Numbered from the stretch's first letter, positions 35,028-43,751 are shown. The stretch is 64,000 bases of DNA from Paenarthrobacter ilicis (GCF_016907545.1 NZ_JAFBCD010000001.1:3038001-3102000), one strand, 5' to 3'. Program-made: numbers and translations. Notes: generated by a model not told the origin, from the sequence alone.

Positions 35028-36082
35028 AAGTACTGATCCTGCACGCGTACAGTGCCAACAACATCGGCGACGGCATGCTGGTGACCGAGGCGATTGAACT
35101 CATCAACGAGGCATTTCCATCAGAGGATGTCCAACTCACCGTTCTGGCATCGGATCCGGACAGCTTCGACCTTCCGGGGGTAACCCTGCGCGGCAGCAAA
35201 CCCACGCTGCGTGGCTACAATCGCGAATACCTCCATACCTTGAAGGACCTGAAAACTTTCGACTTGGTTGTTGGGGTTGGCGGGGGCTACCTGCGCGGGG
35301 GTACTTGCGTCGAGCTCGCCAAGGCATTGCTTGTCCACGGGGTTCAACTGCGGGCCGCCAGCCGTCACGGGTCAAGGGTGGTCTACCTGCCGCAAAGCAT
35401 CGGCCCACTGCGGCTTCGGAGCGCTCCGTGGTTCCGGAAACACCTGGGCAAGCTAAGCAGGGTCTGGGCGCGCGATGACCGTACGGTTGATGAACTCGGG
35501 TTGCCGTCTGTTGTAAAGCGGTCTCCGGACATGGCCGTACTGCGCGTTCAATCGCGCACCACCCGCCCTGTGGAGGCCGTGCCGGTGTATTCCGTGCGCA
35601 ATCTCCGCGGTGGCTTGCCTGAACCCATCACTGAGCTTGCGTCACTGATTGGTTCCTTTGACGGCTACGTGCAAAGCCAGACGGGTGGAAACCAAGACCT
35701 GTCCCCCATGCAAAGCCTGCATCCTCGGAAAATCCTTGAGCGTCAGGATTTCCTCAACGACGCCACGACCAAACGCGTTGTGGTTGCCGTACGGCTCCAT
35801 GCAGCCCTCATGGCTCTCCAGGCCGGCCACTACGTGATTCATCTTTCCTATGAGCGAAAGGGGTTCGCAGCTTTCGCGGACCTGGGGCTTCAGGAGTACG
35901 TTCACAACGCCTTTTCCTTCGACCCGCACGCCGTCAGCAGCCAGCTCACACGGCTTCTGTCCGATGAGAATGCGCGGGTTGACTACGACGCCGCGATCAA
36001 CCAGGCCGTAACGAACAGTCACGCCACGCTGGAGTCCCTGACCCAAAGCCTCCAATCCGCAGCCCGGACTGTGAGAGTATGA
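35024..36082 (+). CDS. Polysaccharide pyruvyltransferase family protein
   Basis: 352 residues; the family (CsaB/WcaK-like) transfers pyruvate from phosphoenolpyruvate to form ketals on sugars, adding negative charge to surface glycans. Seen here are ILHAYSANNIGDGMLVTEAI at the N-terminus, VGVGGGYLRGG, VVYLPQSIGPL, VWARDDRTVDELG, RSPDMAV and, near the C-terminus, VAVRLHAALMALQAGHYVIHLSYERKGFAAFADLG, all in the family order. The gene overlaps its neighbours on both sides by ATGA, so it belongs to the same operon as the two GT4 genes and the flippase. Confidence 0.88.
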   Translation: MKVLILHAYSANNIGDGMLVTEAIELINEAFPSEDVQLTVLASDPDSFDLPGVTLRGSKPTLRGYNREYLHTLKDLKTFDLVVGVGGGYLRGGTCVELAKALLVHGVQLRAASRHGSRVVYLPQSIGPLRLRSAPWFRKHLGKLSRVWARDDRTVDELGLPSVVKRSPDMAVLRVQSRTTRPVEAVPVYSVRNLRGGLPEPITELASLIGSFDGYVQSQTGGNQDLSPMQSLHPRKILERQDFLNDATTKRVVVAVRLHAALMALQAGHYVIHLSYERKGFAAFADLGLQEYVHNAFSFDPHAVSSQLTRLLSDENARVDYDAAINQAVTNSHATLESLTQSLQSAARTVRV

Positions 36083-37230
36083 CCGCTGCTACCGCTACAG
36101 GCCGCGGTGCTTTTCAGTCACTGATCATGGTTGCCTCGGGAGCAGTGACAGCCATTGTTCCGGCCGCCGTCCAGGGCGTGGCAGCCCGTCTCTTTGCCCT
36201 TGACGACCAAGCCCACATAGCACTGTTCCTCAGCTTCGGGTCCTTCATTGCCGGAGTCCTGGCAGCCGGGCTGCTGGAACCGCGCATGGCTGACACCTCG
36301 TTGATGGAGAAGACCTACATACCTTTATGGGCAACGGCTTTGGGCGTGGCGGGCACCCTGGGGATGGTCATTTTCCCGGGCTCCGTTGCAGCCATGGCCG
36401 TAGGTTTGCCATGCGCAATGCTGGCGCTCCAAATAGGCCGGATGCATGCAGCATTCACGGCAGGATGGAGGATGGAGGCCCTCACTGCCTCCGCGTTGGT
36501 GCTGGGGGCAGGAGGTGCACTGGTGTTGGCCGGGCAGAAGTCACCCTGGGCGGTCTCCGTCCTGGGACTGGCTATGATCGTGGCCATCCTGATCCGTGCA
36601 ATCAAGGCTCCCTACAAGGCTTCCGGCCGGCCGCGACTGGCCCCCACCGCCTGGATCACGCTGGAGACTGCCATGGTGGCTTTGGTGCCGCTGGGCATCG
36701 TAGCCACGGTCTACCTGCTTCAGCGCAATGACGAGGCAGTGGCTCTCAAAGCAACCATCACAGTCCTGGGAGCGCTCCAACCCATTCTTGGATACATGCG
36801 GACCAGGCTGTTGGGTGCGCATTCCAGGAGTCTGGTTCTGGGAATGTCCGGCCTGAGCGTGCTGGCCATCGCTGCGATCCTGCTCCTCGAAGTCCTTGGC
36901 GTGTTCAACGCGCTCTTCGGCACCGCCTGGAATGTGGTCACCATGAGCGCGCTGTCCCTGGCATGCCTCTGGAAGCTCATCACCATCCCCAGCACGCTGC
37001 CCTTCACCTACCTGCGCCGGGCTGGATTGGTTGGTCAGGTCTTCTGGATCCGGGTTGCTTCTTCCCTGCTCTACCTGGCAGTTAGCGTGGCGCTCCTGAC
37101 CGTCAGCGATTCGCTTGCGCTGCTCTTCCTGGGCCTGGCCGTGGTGGAAACAGTGACCGGCCTGTTGCTCTTCGCGAAATACCGCTCCGTGGCCAAGGCC
37201 CACCAGATCCTGGAACCAAGTCCCGCCTAG
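36079..37230 (+). CDS. Polytopic membrane protein, probable polysaccharide flippase (Wzx-like)
   Basis: 383 residues, mostly hydrophobic with about ten to twelve helices (LIMVASGAVTAIVPAAVQGV, LFLSFGSFIAGVLAAGLLEP, IPLWATALGVAGTLGMVIFP, and on to LALLFLGLAVVETVTGLLLF). The length, the lack of charged loops and the N-terminal helix pattern fit the MOP/Wzx flippase fold, and it ends an operon of two glycosyltransferases and a pyruvyltransferase. It would move lipid-linked repeat units outward for the polymerase at 30056. It could be another transporter. It meets signal peptidase convergently with a 4-bp overlap. Confidence 0.6.
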   Translation: MTAATATGRGAFQSLIMVASGAVTAIVPAAVQGVAARLFALDDQAHIALFLSFGSFIAGVLAAGLLEPRMADTSLMEKTYIPLWATALGVAGTLGMVIFPGSVAAMAVGLPCAMLALQIGRMHAAFTAGWRMEALTASALVLGAGGALVLAGQKSPWAVSVLGLAMIVAILIRAIKAPYKASGRPRLAPTAWITLETAMVALVPLGIVATVYLLQRNDEAVALKATITVLGALQPILGYMRTRLLGAHSRSLVLGMSGLSVLAIAAILLLEVLGVFNALFGTAWNVVTMSALSLACLWKLITIPSTLPFTYLRRAGLVGQVFWIRVASSLLYLAVSVALLTVSDSLALLFLGLAVVETVTGLLLFAKYRSVAKAHQILEPSPA

Positions 37231-37946
37231 TGCACACCGGTCAAGTCAGCGTTGCTGCCCCACTTGTTGAACGGATAAATAAACCAGTCAACCTTGCCCA
37301 CCAAGTCCGACGCCGGCACAGTCCTGACGCACTCCGCGGTGGCGGCAGGGAACCGGCAACCTGCCACGGAGTCCTCTGAGTTGGATCTGTGATCGCCCAT
37401 GAACAGGTATTCATCTGCGCCGAGGTGCAGTGGGAGAAAGCAGCGAGGTGACTTGACCGCCGTCGTGCAATCAAGCGAACCCGCCGTAAACGGCAGGTCC
37501 TGAAAGACGTAAGGTTCGTCAACGGCCTCGCCGTTCACCGAGACCTTCCCGTCGATGTCACAACATTCCACGGTATCTCCGGGCAGCCCGATGGCCCGTT
37601 TGACCAGGTACTCGGTGTTGCCAGGTCCGATGCCGGTCACCTCGCCAAACCATCCGACGGCGGTACGGACAAAACCACGTTCCGGCGGCTTTCCCCACGT
37701 GGCTGGCTTTCGGAACACCACCACGTCCCCGCGTTGGGGTGTTCCCAGTGAGTACCCAATGCGGTTGACCAGCACACGGTCCCCAACGTTCAAGGTCTGC
37801 TCCATTGAACCTGAAGGGACCTGATAAACCTTCACCAGGAATCCCTGAACCAAGGCAACAACTACCAACGCCAAGAGCGCGTGGAACCACGGCGAACGCA
37901 GGAAACGACGGCGACGGACAGGCTCTTTTGTTGCCATGGGCGTCAC
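37227..37946 (-). CDS. lepB: Signal peptidase I
   Basis: 239 residues. One N-terminal membrane helix (about 18-37, HALLALVVVALVQGFLVKVY) is followed by the catalytic Ser in QVPSGSMEQTL, the catalytic Lys in YLVKRAIGLPGDTVE, and box D/E FMGDHRSNSEDS. It cleaves signal peptides outside the membrane. The GTG start overlaps the stop of the HprK-like gene (GTGA), so this copy is translationally tied to that cassette rather than to ribosomal or rplS genes as housekeeping lepB often is. It may process the exported protein encoded at 39215. Confidence 0.92.
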   Translation of the reverse strand: MTPMATKEPVRRRRFLRSPWFHALLALVVVALVQGFLVKVYQVPSGSMEQTLNVGDRVLVNRIGYSLGTPQRGDVVVFRKPATWGKPPERGFVRTAVGWFGEVTGIGPGNTEYLVKRAIGLPGDTVECCDIDGKVSVNGEAVDEPYVFQDLPFTAGSLDCTTAVKSPRCFLPLHLGADEYLFMGDHRSNSEDSVAGCRFPAATAECVRTVPASDLVGKVDWFIYPFNKWGSNADLTGVH

Positions 37947-39070
37947 GACTGCAGAGTGGTTTCGCGCAGTGCCAGTCCAGCCTCCGCCAAGGCTTCCAGA
38001 ACCCCCGCCACTGCGTCATCCAGTTCCTGGTGCGGTGGAGCGCCAAACCGGGCCTCCACGTGGCGGGTCAACGCTGCGAAATCCAGGCCGTGGCACAAGC
38101 CACTCCACACCAACGGAGCAACACCATCAAGGACTGTTACCACTCGGTTGGCGTCGAGGATCGCGGTCTGGCCAGCGGCCTCCACAGCATCCAGAACGGG
38201 TGCTGGAACGTACCGTGTTCCGGACAAGGAGTGCTCGGTGCCGTACGCTGACTCCTGCGGCAGGACAGCCACCCAGGGGTCAGGTTCTTCCCGGCTGAAC
38301 ATGGCCTCCACCAGCGGCACCAGGTCTGAGGCTTCAGCGTAGATGACTTCCTTGATGGCACCGCAGCGATCAACATGCCTGGCCAAGGTCTGCAATGGAC
38401 GGTCCATGTCTGAAAGATAGCTGGCCTCCGGAACCAAAGCGGCAAGGGCAGCACACAGGCCCACGGCAGTTATCCGGGGCTTTCCGGCATGGTCATTCGT
38501 GCGGGACACCAGCACCAGGGCCCCCAGATGCAGGGGCTCCTGAGGCAGTTCCCTCAGCCCCAATGATGAGGGTGCAAGTTGCTCTTTGTACGCCTCACCC
38601 GAACGGATAACGGAGAGGGGCTTCCGGTAGGGGTGGATCATGCCGTTGGCTTCGATGCCCACAGTTTCATCGGTGACATAGCCAAGGCTGGTCCCCAGAG
38701 TTCGAGCCAAGGTGGTTTTTCCGCGTCCGGATGGTCCAATCAGAACCAGCACCCGCCCGGCATCATCAGTTAGACCTGCCGCATGCAGCATCAGCAGGCG
38801 TCCCCGCTGCGCCTCAATGGCAGCCAGCGTGGTGTGGGTGGACAGTTCGGCCACGGATCCGGACAGGCCGCTGCTGTCAGGAAAGGGCCACAGGACTTCG
38901 GCTTCATTGTCTCCGGCGGGCCCATTAAGACCGGAAGGTGCAACAACTGCGTCGGACCAAGGGGTTGTCAGCTTACTGAATAAATCAGGATCGTATCCAT
39001 TGCAGGAATAATCAAAACGAACCCGCACCACACTGCCCAGGGCATCTACCAGGATGTCATTTGCCTGCAT
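37943..39070 (-). CDS. HprK-like kinase fused to a C-terminal PqqD-like domain
   Basis: 375 residues. The central domain (about 85-270) is an HPr-kinase-like P-loop fold: LHAAGLTDDAGRVLVLIGPSGRGKTTLARTLG with Walker A at 112-120, YVTDETVGI (131-139), and PYRKPLSVI. The C-terminus (about 288-370: YVPAPVLDAV, then DANRVVTVLDGVAPLVWSGL and LEALAEAGLALRE) has the strand and helix pattern of PqqD/RRE peptide-binding domains. Stand-alone versions of both occur together in peptide-modification loci, including lasso peptide clusters where the kinase phosphorylates the precursor. No lasso genes are here, so the substrate is open. The ATG at 39070 has AGGTAGGAAC upstream; a longer frame to 39184 lacks such a site. 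Confidence 0.75.
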   Translation of the reverse strand: MQANDILVDALGSVVRVRFDYSCNGYDPDLFSKLTTPWSDAVVAPSGLNGPAGDNEAEVLWPFPDSSGLSGSVAELSTHTTLAAIEAQRGRLLMLHAAGLTDDAGRVLVLIGPSGRGKTTLARTLGTSLGYVTDETVGIEANGMIHPYRKPLSVIRSGEAYKEQLAPSSLGLRELPQEPLHLGALVLVSRTNDHAGKPRITAVGLCAALAALVPEASYLSDMDRPLQTLARHVDRCGAIKEVIYAEASDLVPLVEAMFSREEPDPWVAVLPQESAYGTEHSLSGTRYVPAPVLDAVEAAGQTAILDANRVVTVLDGVAPLVWSGLCHGLDFAALTRHVEARFGAPPHQELDDAVAGVLEALAEAGLALRETTLQS

Positions 39071-39158
39071 GTTCCTACCTTTGTTCAGATGGACGCCATG
39101 CCAAAAAAGCAACCACTGACGGCCCTCTTCAAACACTAATTCAGGGTTCCGGAGACAC

Positions 39159-39193
39159 GAAAACGCGTCGGCCACAAGGACCAACGCGTTTCC
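39159..39193 (-). terminator. Hairpin between the exported-protein and HprK-like genes
   Basis: On the minus strand AAACGCGT and ACGCGTTT form a stem around a 15-nt loop, followed by TTCG after the last T run. It lies 24 nt after the stop of the 39215 gene. It may stop most transcripts and lower expression of the downstream kinase and peptidase. Confidence 0.5.
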
Positions 39194-39214
39194 GCAAATA
39201 CCGACGAGTAGAAA

Positions 39215-39859
39215 CTAAAGAATGCCTGCGCCTACTGGTACCGAAATGCTGGTGGTGGCTGTCAGGGTACGGCCACCGATAACAACCTGGATGGTTACGG
39301 CGAAGCTGGACAACGCGCTGATGGTCACACCGGTGCTTGTGCCGGCCAGACCGAAAACGATCGGCAGGTTCAGGGCGCCGTTGCTTGCAACAGTGACAGG
39401 GACGTTGGTGCCGGTCCAGGTGGTGGCCGGGAAACCGAACTGACCAACAATCGGTGCGCTCTGGTAGACCGCGGTGCGCTGGCCCGATGTTGTGGGGACC
39501 CCGTTGAATGAGTACACGCCGAAGCCGCGCGCACGTCCAACGGGAAGGTTGATACCGGCCGGGCGGGCAACGGAGACCGTCACTGTTGCGTTCTCAGTGA
39601 CGGCACCAGGACCGTTGGTGAAGGTCACCGTGGTGGGCACGGTGACCAGCGCCTGTGCAGTGAGGACGCCACCACCGTCAAGGAGGTTCAGGGAAAGGAG
39701 CGCGGTCTGCGAAGCCGTGAAAGCGAGGCCCAGGGTGTTGACTGAGGCAACAGCTGCAGGTGCTGCCACAGCAGCGGCGATCACGGGCACGGACCATGCT
39801 GCGCCCTTGACGACCGCGCGGCGGGAGTGCGGCCTGGAAACGTTGATTTCGTCGCTCAT
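39215..39859 (-). CDS. Tat-signal exported protein of unknown function
   Basis: 214 residues. HSRRAVVKGAAW followed by SVPVIAAAVAAPAAVA is a twin-arginine-like signal (RR, then hydrophobic region, then an A-x-A-type cleavage site), so it is probably exported folded by Tat. The mature part (about 35-214) is rich in Thr, Val, Gly and Ala with alternating strands, suggesting a beta-sandwich, and contains no Cys. No known family was recognised. The ATG at 39859 is preferred (AAGAAG upstream) over one at 39889. It immediately precedes the HprK-PqqD gene and signal peptidase, so it is the obvious candidate substrate of that cassette. Confidence 0.65.
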   Translation of the reverse strand: MSDEINVSRPHSRRAVVKGAAWSVPVIAAAVAAPAAVASVNTLGLAFTASQTALLSLNLLDGGGVLTAQALVTVPTTVTFTNGPGAVTENATVTVSVARPAGINLPVGRARGFGVYSFNGVPTTSGQRTAVYQSAPIVGQFGFPATTWTGTNVPVTVASNGALNLPIVFGLAGTSTGVTISALSSFAVTIQVVIGGRTLTATTSISVPVGAGIL

Positions 39860-40048
39860 GTTCTTCTTTCGACTCAGGTTGAATGCCATCGGTTGGAATC
39901 CAGCACATGCCGAGTTCCCCCATCAGGCATAGACACTACCCATGCATTTTGGGGCAAAAGTCCAGATCAGGCCCCGAACGCCGAGTTTGTCGCTGAATGA
40001 TTCAAGGTCTGCACGATTTGACCGATTCCGGAGGGAACAACGCAATAT

Positions 40049-40924
40049 TCACTGCTTCGCGCGTCGCTCGCGGAGGTCCTTGGGTCCACATCCATATAGC
40101 TCATCCAAGGCCCTGCGTAGCGCCGCGGTTGTCCCGAAACCGGTCTGCTCCGCGATCTGTTGCACGCTCAAAACGTCGTAGCGCGCATCCTTGAGGAGGT
40201 TCTTGGCGAGTCGCCCGCGCTGCCGGCGAATCTCAGCGGCGATGGAGTTTCCCACCTCAGCGAAGGCCGCCTGGACCCGCCTTAGGGAAGACTGCACTGC
40301 CTTGGCTACAGCCTCAGGATTCAGCTCCCGGTCAGCGCAGCGCTGGGCAATGACTGCCATTGCCTCATCCCTCAGGACGGAGGTCAGGGTGTTGGAACTC
40401 CACGAGATCCCGCAGTGATCCAGGAGGAGGCTTCCGGTCAGCTCAAGAAGAATCTGCTCAGTGGCATAGGACTCGATCGCTGAACCGTCAAGGGACGGCT
40501 GACCGATGATGGCAGCCACAAAGGCAGCCGCTGCAGAATCCAACCGGGAGGGAACAAGGCTCACCGTCAGACTGTCGAGGGCGTGGGGAACAAACGTCTC
40601 CGCGGTGGCCCTCTGGATGCGGATGCGGAGGGCAGTACCATCACCTGCGAAAGGCATGGGGAGGCCTTGTCCGCCAGGGACCACCACCACTGCTTCTGCG
40701 GCCGGAACCAGCGCACCGGACGGATCACGAAGAAACCCTGAGTTCACAAAATAAATGTCCACGCTCTCGCGTGGTCCCACGGCATCCAAGACCCCCAACG
40801 GACCGGAAAGCCTGCTCAATGAAACAGCACCAATTACGCAGTCTTTTTGTTCCTCCACCAAGGCCGAAACGTCTGGCGAATTATCTTCGATAGACCTGAG
40901 ATGGTCAGTATCCTGCATTGTCAT
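40049..40924 (-). CDS. AraC family transcriptional regulator
   Basis: 291 residues. The C-terminal 100 residues form the double helix-turn-helix of the AraC family: RRVQAAFAEVGNSIAAEIRRQRGRLAKNLL in the first part, then VLSVQQIAEQTGFGTTAALRRAL and the FYGxxPxxxR-type end seen as LYGCGPKDLRERR. The N-terminal 180 residues resemble the AraC-type binding domain (ESVDIYFVNSGF). The ATG at 40924 follows GGGGGGAAAT. It is divergent from the tyrosine-kinase gene at 41049 and upstream of the exported-protein cassette, so it could control either. Confidence 0.85.
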   Translation of the reverse strand: MTMQDTDHLRSIEDNSPDVSALVEEQKDCVIGAVSLSRLSGPLGVLDAVGPRESVDIYFVNSGFLRDPSGALVPAAEAVVVVPGGQGLPMPFAGDGTALRIRIQRATAETFVPHALDSLTVSLVPSRLDSAAAAFVAAIIGQPSLDGSAIESYATEQILLELTGSLLLDHCGISWSSNTLTSVLRDEAMAVIAQRCADRELNPEAVAKAVQSSLRRVQAAFAEVGNSIAAEIRRQRGRLAKNLLKDARYDVLSVQQIAEQTGFGTTAALRRALDELYGCGPKDLRERRAKQ

Positions 40925-40936
40925 ATTTCCCCCCAT

Positions 40937-40952
40937 CCCACCTCAAGGTGGG
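40937..40952. promoter_or_regulatory. 16-bp perfect palindrome between the AraC gene and the tyrosine-kinase gene
   Basis: CCCACCT and AGGTGGG flank CA in the 124-bp divergent region, 12 bp upstream of the regulator's start codon. It could be an autoregulatory operator or an mRNA hairpin next to the ribosome site. Confidence 0.4.
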
Positions 40953-40982
40953 TAGCCCCTTTAGAACAGCACGTTACGATAT

Positions 40983-41016
40983 AAAGGACGCAGTGCAACA
41001 GCTGCGTTCTTTTGTG
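40983..41016 (+). terminator. Terminator-like hairpin in the leader of the tyrosine-kinase gene
   Basis: AAAGGACGCAG (40983-40993) pairs with CTGCGTTCTTT (41002-41012, one G-T pair) around an 8-nt loop and runs into TTTTG. It lies 36 nt before the start codon at 41049, downstream of possible -10 sequences (TACGAT, TATAAA). In this position it would act as an attenuator, not a gene end. Confidence 0.45.
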
Positions 41017-41048
41017 TCGACGCAACACAGCAGCAGGGGGACAATTTC

Positions 41049-42581
41049 ATGGAGCTTACGGACTATTGGAAAGTCCTCCGCGCACATTGGGTTTCGGTCA
41101 TCGCCATAACCCTGGTGGGCGGCATAGCTGCCTTCGGCTGGACGCTGACGCAAACCAAGGTTTACAGCGCCGATGCCTCCGGCATCATCTCCGTGGGGGT
41201 CAACAAGGACCTCGGCACGGCAATGGCCGGCGAAAGCTACTCCAAGTCCCGGGCCAAGTCCTACCTTGACGTTGCGAAATCGCGTTCTGTGGCGGAGACC
41301 GTCATTGATGACCTTAAGCTCCAAGGCACCACCCCCGAGCAATTGATCTCCCGGATTTCCGCCCAGAACCCACAGGACACCGCGACCCTGAAGTTCACCG
41401 CCCAAGCGAGCACTCCGGAGTCCGCACGGGACCTGGCTGAAGCATGGGTGCGGGCCGTAGGCCAGCAGGTGGACCAGCTCGAAAGAGGCGGCGCTAAAGC
41501 AGGCGAAACGTCGATTGTCAGCTTCGTATCCCTCGACGCCGCCCAGCTGCCGACGTCCCCCACGTCCCCAAACACCAGACTCGCTTTGATGATCGGCATC
41601 GTAGCCGGCTTGCTGCTTGCAATCGGCTACGCCCTCCTCCGCAACATCTTCGACCGCCGCGTCCGCTCCGCAGCCCAGCTCGAGTCCGAGACCGGCGTCG
41701 CAGTAATCGGCACCGTGCCGTTCCACACCAACTTCGACGGCGTCAATCGCTTGGTGCTCTCCCGTGGCGGCAACGATCTGGAGAACAAGAACCACCAGGA
41801 CTACGCCGTGGCGGAAGCAATCCGTGAGCTCCGCACCAACCTCCAGTTCATGGACGTGGATGCGCCTCCCCGGATCATTGTGGTCACCTCCGCGCTCCCC
41901 GGCGAAGGCAAAACCACGGTGGTGGCCAACCTGGCCCAGACCATAGCAGCGTCCGGGCAAAGGGTTGTGGTGGTGGACGGCGATCTCCGCAGGCCCACCG
42001 TAGCCAAGACATTCGGTTTGCTGACCAACGTGGGCCTCACCGATGTCCTGATTGGCAGGGCCACGCTCAATGATGTCCTCCAGCCGTGGGGTGAGAGCGG
42101 CGATTTGTTTGTACTGGGTGCAGGCTCGGTACCTCCGAACCCCAGCGAGCTCCTGGGATCCAACGCCATGCATTCCATGCTGGAAGACATCGCCAAGCAC
42201 GCAATCGTGCTGGTGGATGCTCCTCCGCTGCTTCCCGTGACGGATGCCGCCATTCTGACGGCCCGCACGGACGGGGCGTTGGTGGTCAGCCGCGCCGGTA
42301 AAACCACGTACGACCAGCTCAAGCGGGCCCTGCAGAACCTTGAACGCGTCAAGGGACGCCCACTGGGCTTGATCATCAATGGCGTGTCCCGCAAGTCCAC
42401 CAAGGGCGAGGACTACGGTTACCAGTACTACACGTATTACAACCGGAAAGAATCAGGCGAGGACAGTGCACGCGCCTCCCACGTTCCTGTCGGCGAATCC
42501 AAGGCGGTAGAAGCCACGGCACTGGAGCCACTGGGCGAACAGCGCCGCGGCCGCCGTCGCGAACGCACGCACGCACTGTGA
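41049..42581 (+). CDS. Polysaccharide co-polymerase/tyrosine autokinase (Wzc-like)
   Basis: 510 residues joining a Wzz-type membrane domain and a BY-kinase. Helices at about 14-34 and 178-200 flank an external loop. The kinase part has LRTNLQFMD, Walker A ALPGEGKTT (282-290), Walker A' VVVVDGDLRRP (306-316) and Walker B AIVLVDAPPLLP. The tail EDYGYQYYTYYNRKESG carries six Tyr residues in a cluster, the usual autophosphorylation site. It controls chain length and export of the capsule/exopolysaccharide. It overlaps the phosphatase gene by ATGA, the classic wzc-wzb pairing. Confidence 0.93.
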   Translation: MELTDYWKVLRAHWVSVIAITLVGGIAAFGWTLTQTKVYSADASGIISVGVNKDLGTAMAGESYSKSRAKSYLDVAKSRSVAETVIDDLKLQGTTPEQLISRISAQNPQDTATLKFTAQASTPESARDLAEAWVRAVGQQVDQLERGGAKAGETSIVSFVSLDAAQLPTSPTSPNTRLALMIGIVAGLLLAIGYALLRNIFDRRVRSAAQLESETGVAVIGTVPFHTNFDGVNRLVLSRGGNDLENKNHQDYAVAEAIRELRTNLQFMDVDAPPRIIVVTSALPGEGKTTVVANLAQTIAASGQRVVVVDGDLRRPTVAKTFGLLTNVGLTDVLIGRATLNDVLQPWGESGDLFVLGAGSVPPNPSELLGSNAMHSMLEDIAKHAIVLVDAPPLLPVTDAAILTARTDGALVVSRAGKTTYDQLKRALQNLERVKGRPLGLIINGVSRKSTKGEDYGYQYYTYYNRKESGEDSARASHVPVGESKAVEATALEPLGEQRRGRRRERTHAL

Positions 42582-43210
42582 TGCCGTTGAGCCACACAGG
42601 TGGGAAGTCGCCGTCGTCCATTCTGACCGTATGCACCGGCAACATTTGCCGGTCGCCACTGGCGGAACAAGTCATCCGGCACCGTTTACAGCAATCCGGC
42701 GTGGCCGGTTTCACGGTTGCAAGCGCGGGCCTTCACGCTGCAGTCAACGCCCCCATGGAGCCGCTCCCGGCCATGCTGTCCCGGGAGCTGGGCGGAGACC
42801 CCACTGGTTCCCATGGCAAGCAGATCACACTGGAAGCGATCGAATCAGCCGAGCTGGTGTTGACCATGACGTTGAAGCAGCGGGATGAGCTGGTCAAGAA
42901 GTTTCCCGGTGCCGCCCAACGGACGTTCACCATGGCCGAGTTCGCCCGGGCGGGTCAGGGGCTGCCCCTGGCTCAGGCCGCAGCAGTGACCGCAGCGCCC
43001 AGTTGGGCTTCCGTCACAGGAACGGCAACGGGCAGTCCGGTAGCTGAGCTTGTCCGGCGCACGGCCGCGGTCCGTTCAACCGCCGGGTTGACGTCAGCAG
43101 ACGATATTCCAGACCCCATCAACGCCGACGAGGCCGTCCATCGCGATGTGGCCCAACGGATCAACGGGTACAGCCAGGACATCGTTGCGGTTTTGAGCCA
43201 CCACCTCTAA
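42578..43210 (+). CDS. Low-molecular-weight protein tyrosine phosphatase (Wzb-like)
   Basis: 210 residues. ILTVCTGNICRSPLAEQVIRHRL holds the CX5RS P-loop (CTGNICRS) near residue 19, and IPDPINADEAVHRDV near 185 supplies the DP motif with the general acid. It is longer than the usual 145-170 residues because of an Ala/Thr-rich insert (about 120-180). It should dephosphorylate the Tyr cluster of the kinase it is coupled to. It ends in a 4-bp convergent overlap with the VanZ-like gene. Confidence 0.93.
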   Translation: MMPLSHTGGKSPSSILTVCTGNICRSPLAEQVIRHRLQQSGVAGFTVASAGLHAAVNAPMEPLPAMLSRELGGDPTGSHGKQITLEAIESAELVLTMTLKQRDELVKKFPGAAQRTFTMAEFARAGQGLPLAQAAAVTAAPSWASVTGTATGSPVAELVRRTAAVRSTAGLTSADDIPDPINADEAVHRDVAQRINGYSQDIVAVLSHHL

Positions 43211-43644
43211 CGGCTGCGACGGCTGACCAGCCAGGCGACCGCCGCAACGCCGATCAGTCCACCAGCTGAGTTGGCTATGACGTCCGAAAGGGCTGTCACA
43301 CGCCCCGGGACCAGGAGTTGTGTCAGCTCAATGGCTGTTGACGTCACTGCGGAAAGAAGCAGAGTGCGCCACCAATTCCAGGTGGCCGGCCAGAGGCACC
43401 GCAGCAACGCACCAAACGGTATGAACATGACAATGTTGGACACGAACTCCACTGCTACGGCCGCATCGCTCCGCGGCACGCCCAGGAAGTAAAGCCAGCC
43501 CGCGATCACACCGACAAAACCTGTCACGGTGCCGGCCTGTTGCGAGGGTAGGAACACCACCAAGGCCAAAGCCACCAGGTAGACAGCAAATGCCGCCTGA
43601 AGCCATCGCCTGTGGACTTTGGTGAAGGTGGCGAAGGCAAACAT
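43207..43644 (-). CDS. VanZ-like family membrane protein
   Basis: 145 residues with four membrane helices (AFAVYLVALALVVFLPS, GFVGVIAGWLYFLGV, FVSNIVMFIPFGALLRCL, and a C-terminal AGGLIGVAAVAWLV). NIVMFIPFGALL, ELTQLLVPGRVTALSDVIANSAGGLIG is the family signature. VanZ proteins are tied to teicoplanin resistance or envelope traits; the mechanism is poorly known. It is transcribed alone, divergent from a lipoprotein gene. Confidence 0.85.
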   Translation of the reverse strand: MFAFATFTKVHRRWLQAAFAVYLVALALVVFLPSQQAGTVTGFVGVIAGWLYFLGVPRSDAAVAVEFVSNIVMFIPFGALLRCLWPATWNWWRTLLLSAVTSTAIELTQLLVPGRVTALSDVIANSAGGLIGVAAVAWLVSRRSR

Positions 43645-43751
43645 GGATCAAGCCTAGGTGACCCATCCAAATCCCGGCCCAAGAAAGTCGGGCATGGAAC
43701 AGATGGACCCATACCCGGTCAATTGCCAGCTAACAGTCCTACAATTGAAAT

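Noticed and set aside
37943..39070. Lasso peptide cluster
   Set aside because: An HprK-like kinase and PqqD-like domain are present, but no asparagine-synthetase-like cyclase, leader protease or precursor peptide was found nearby.
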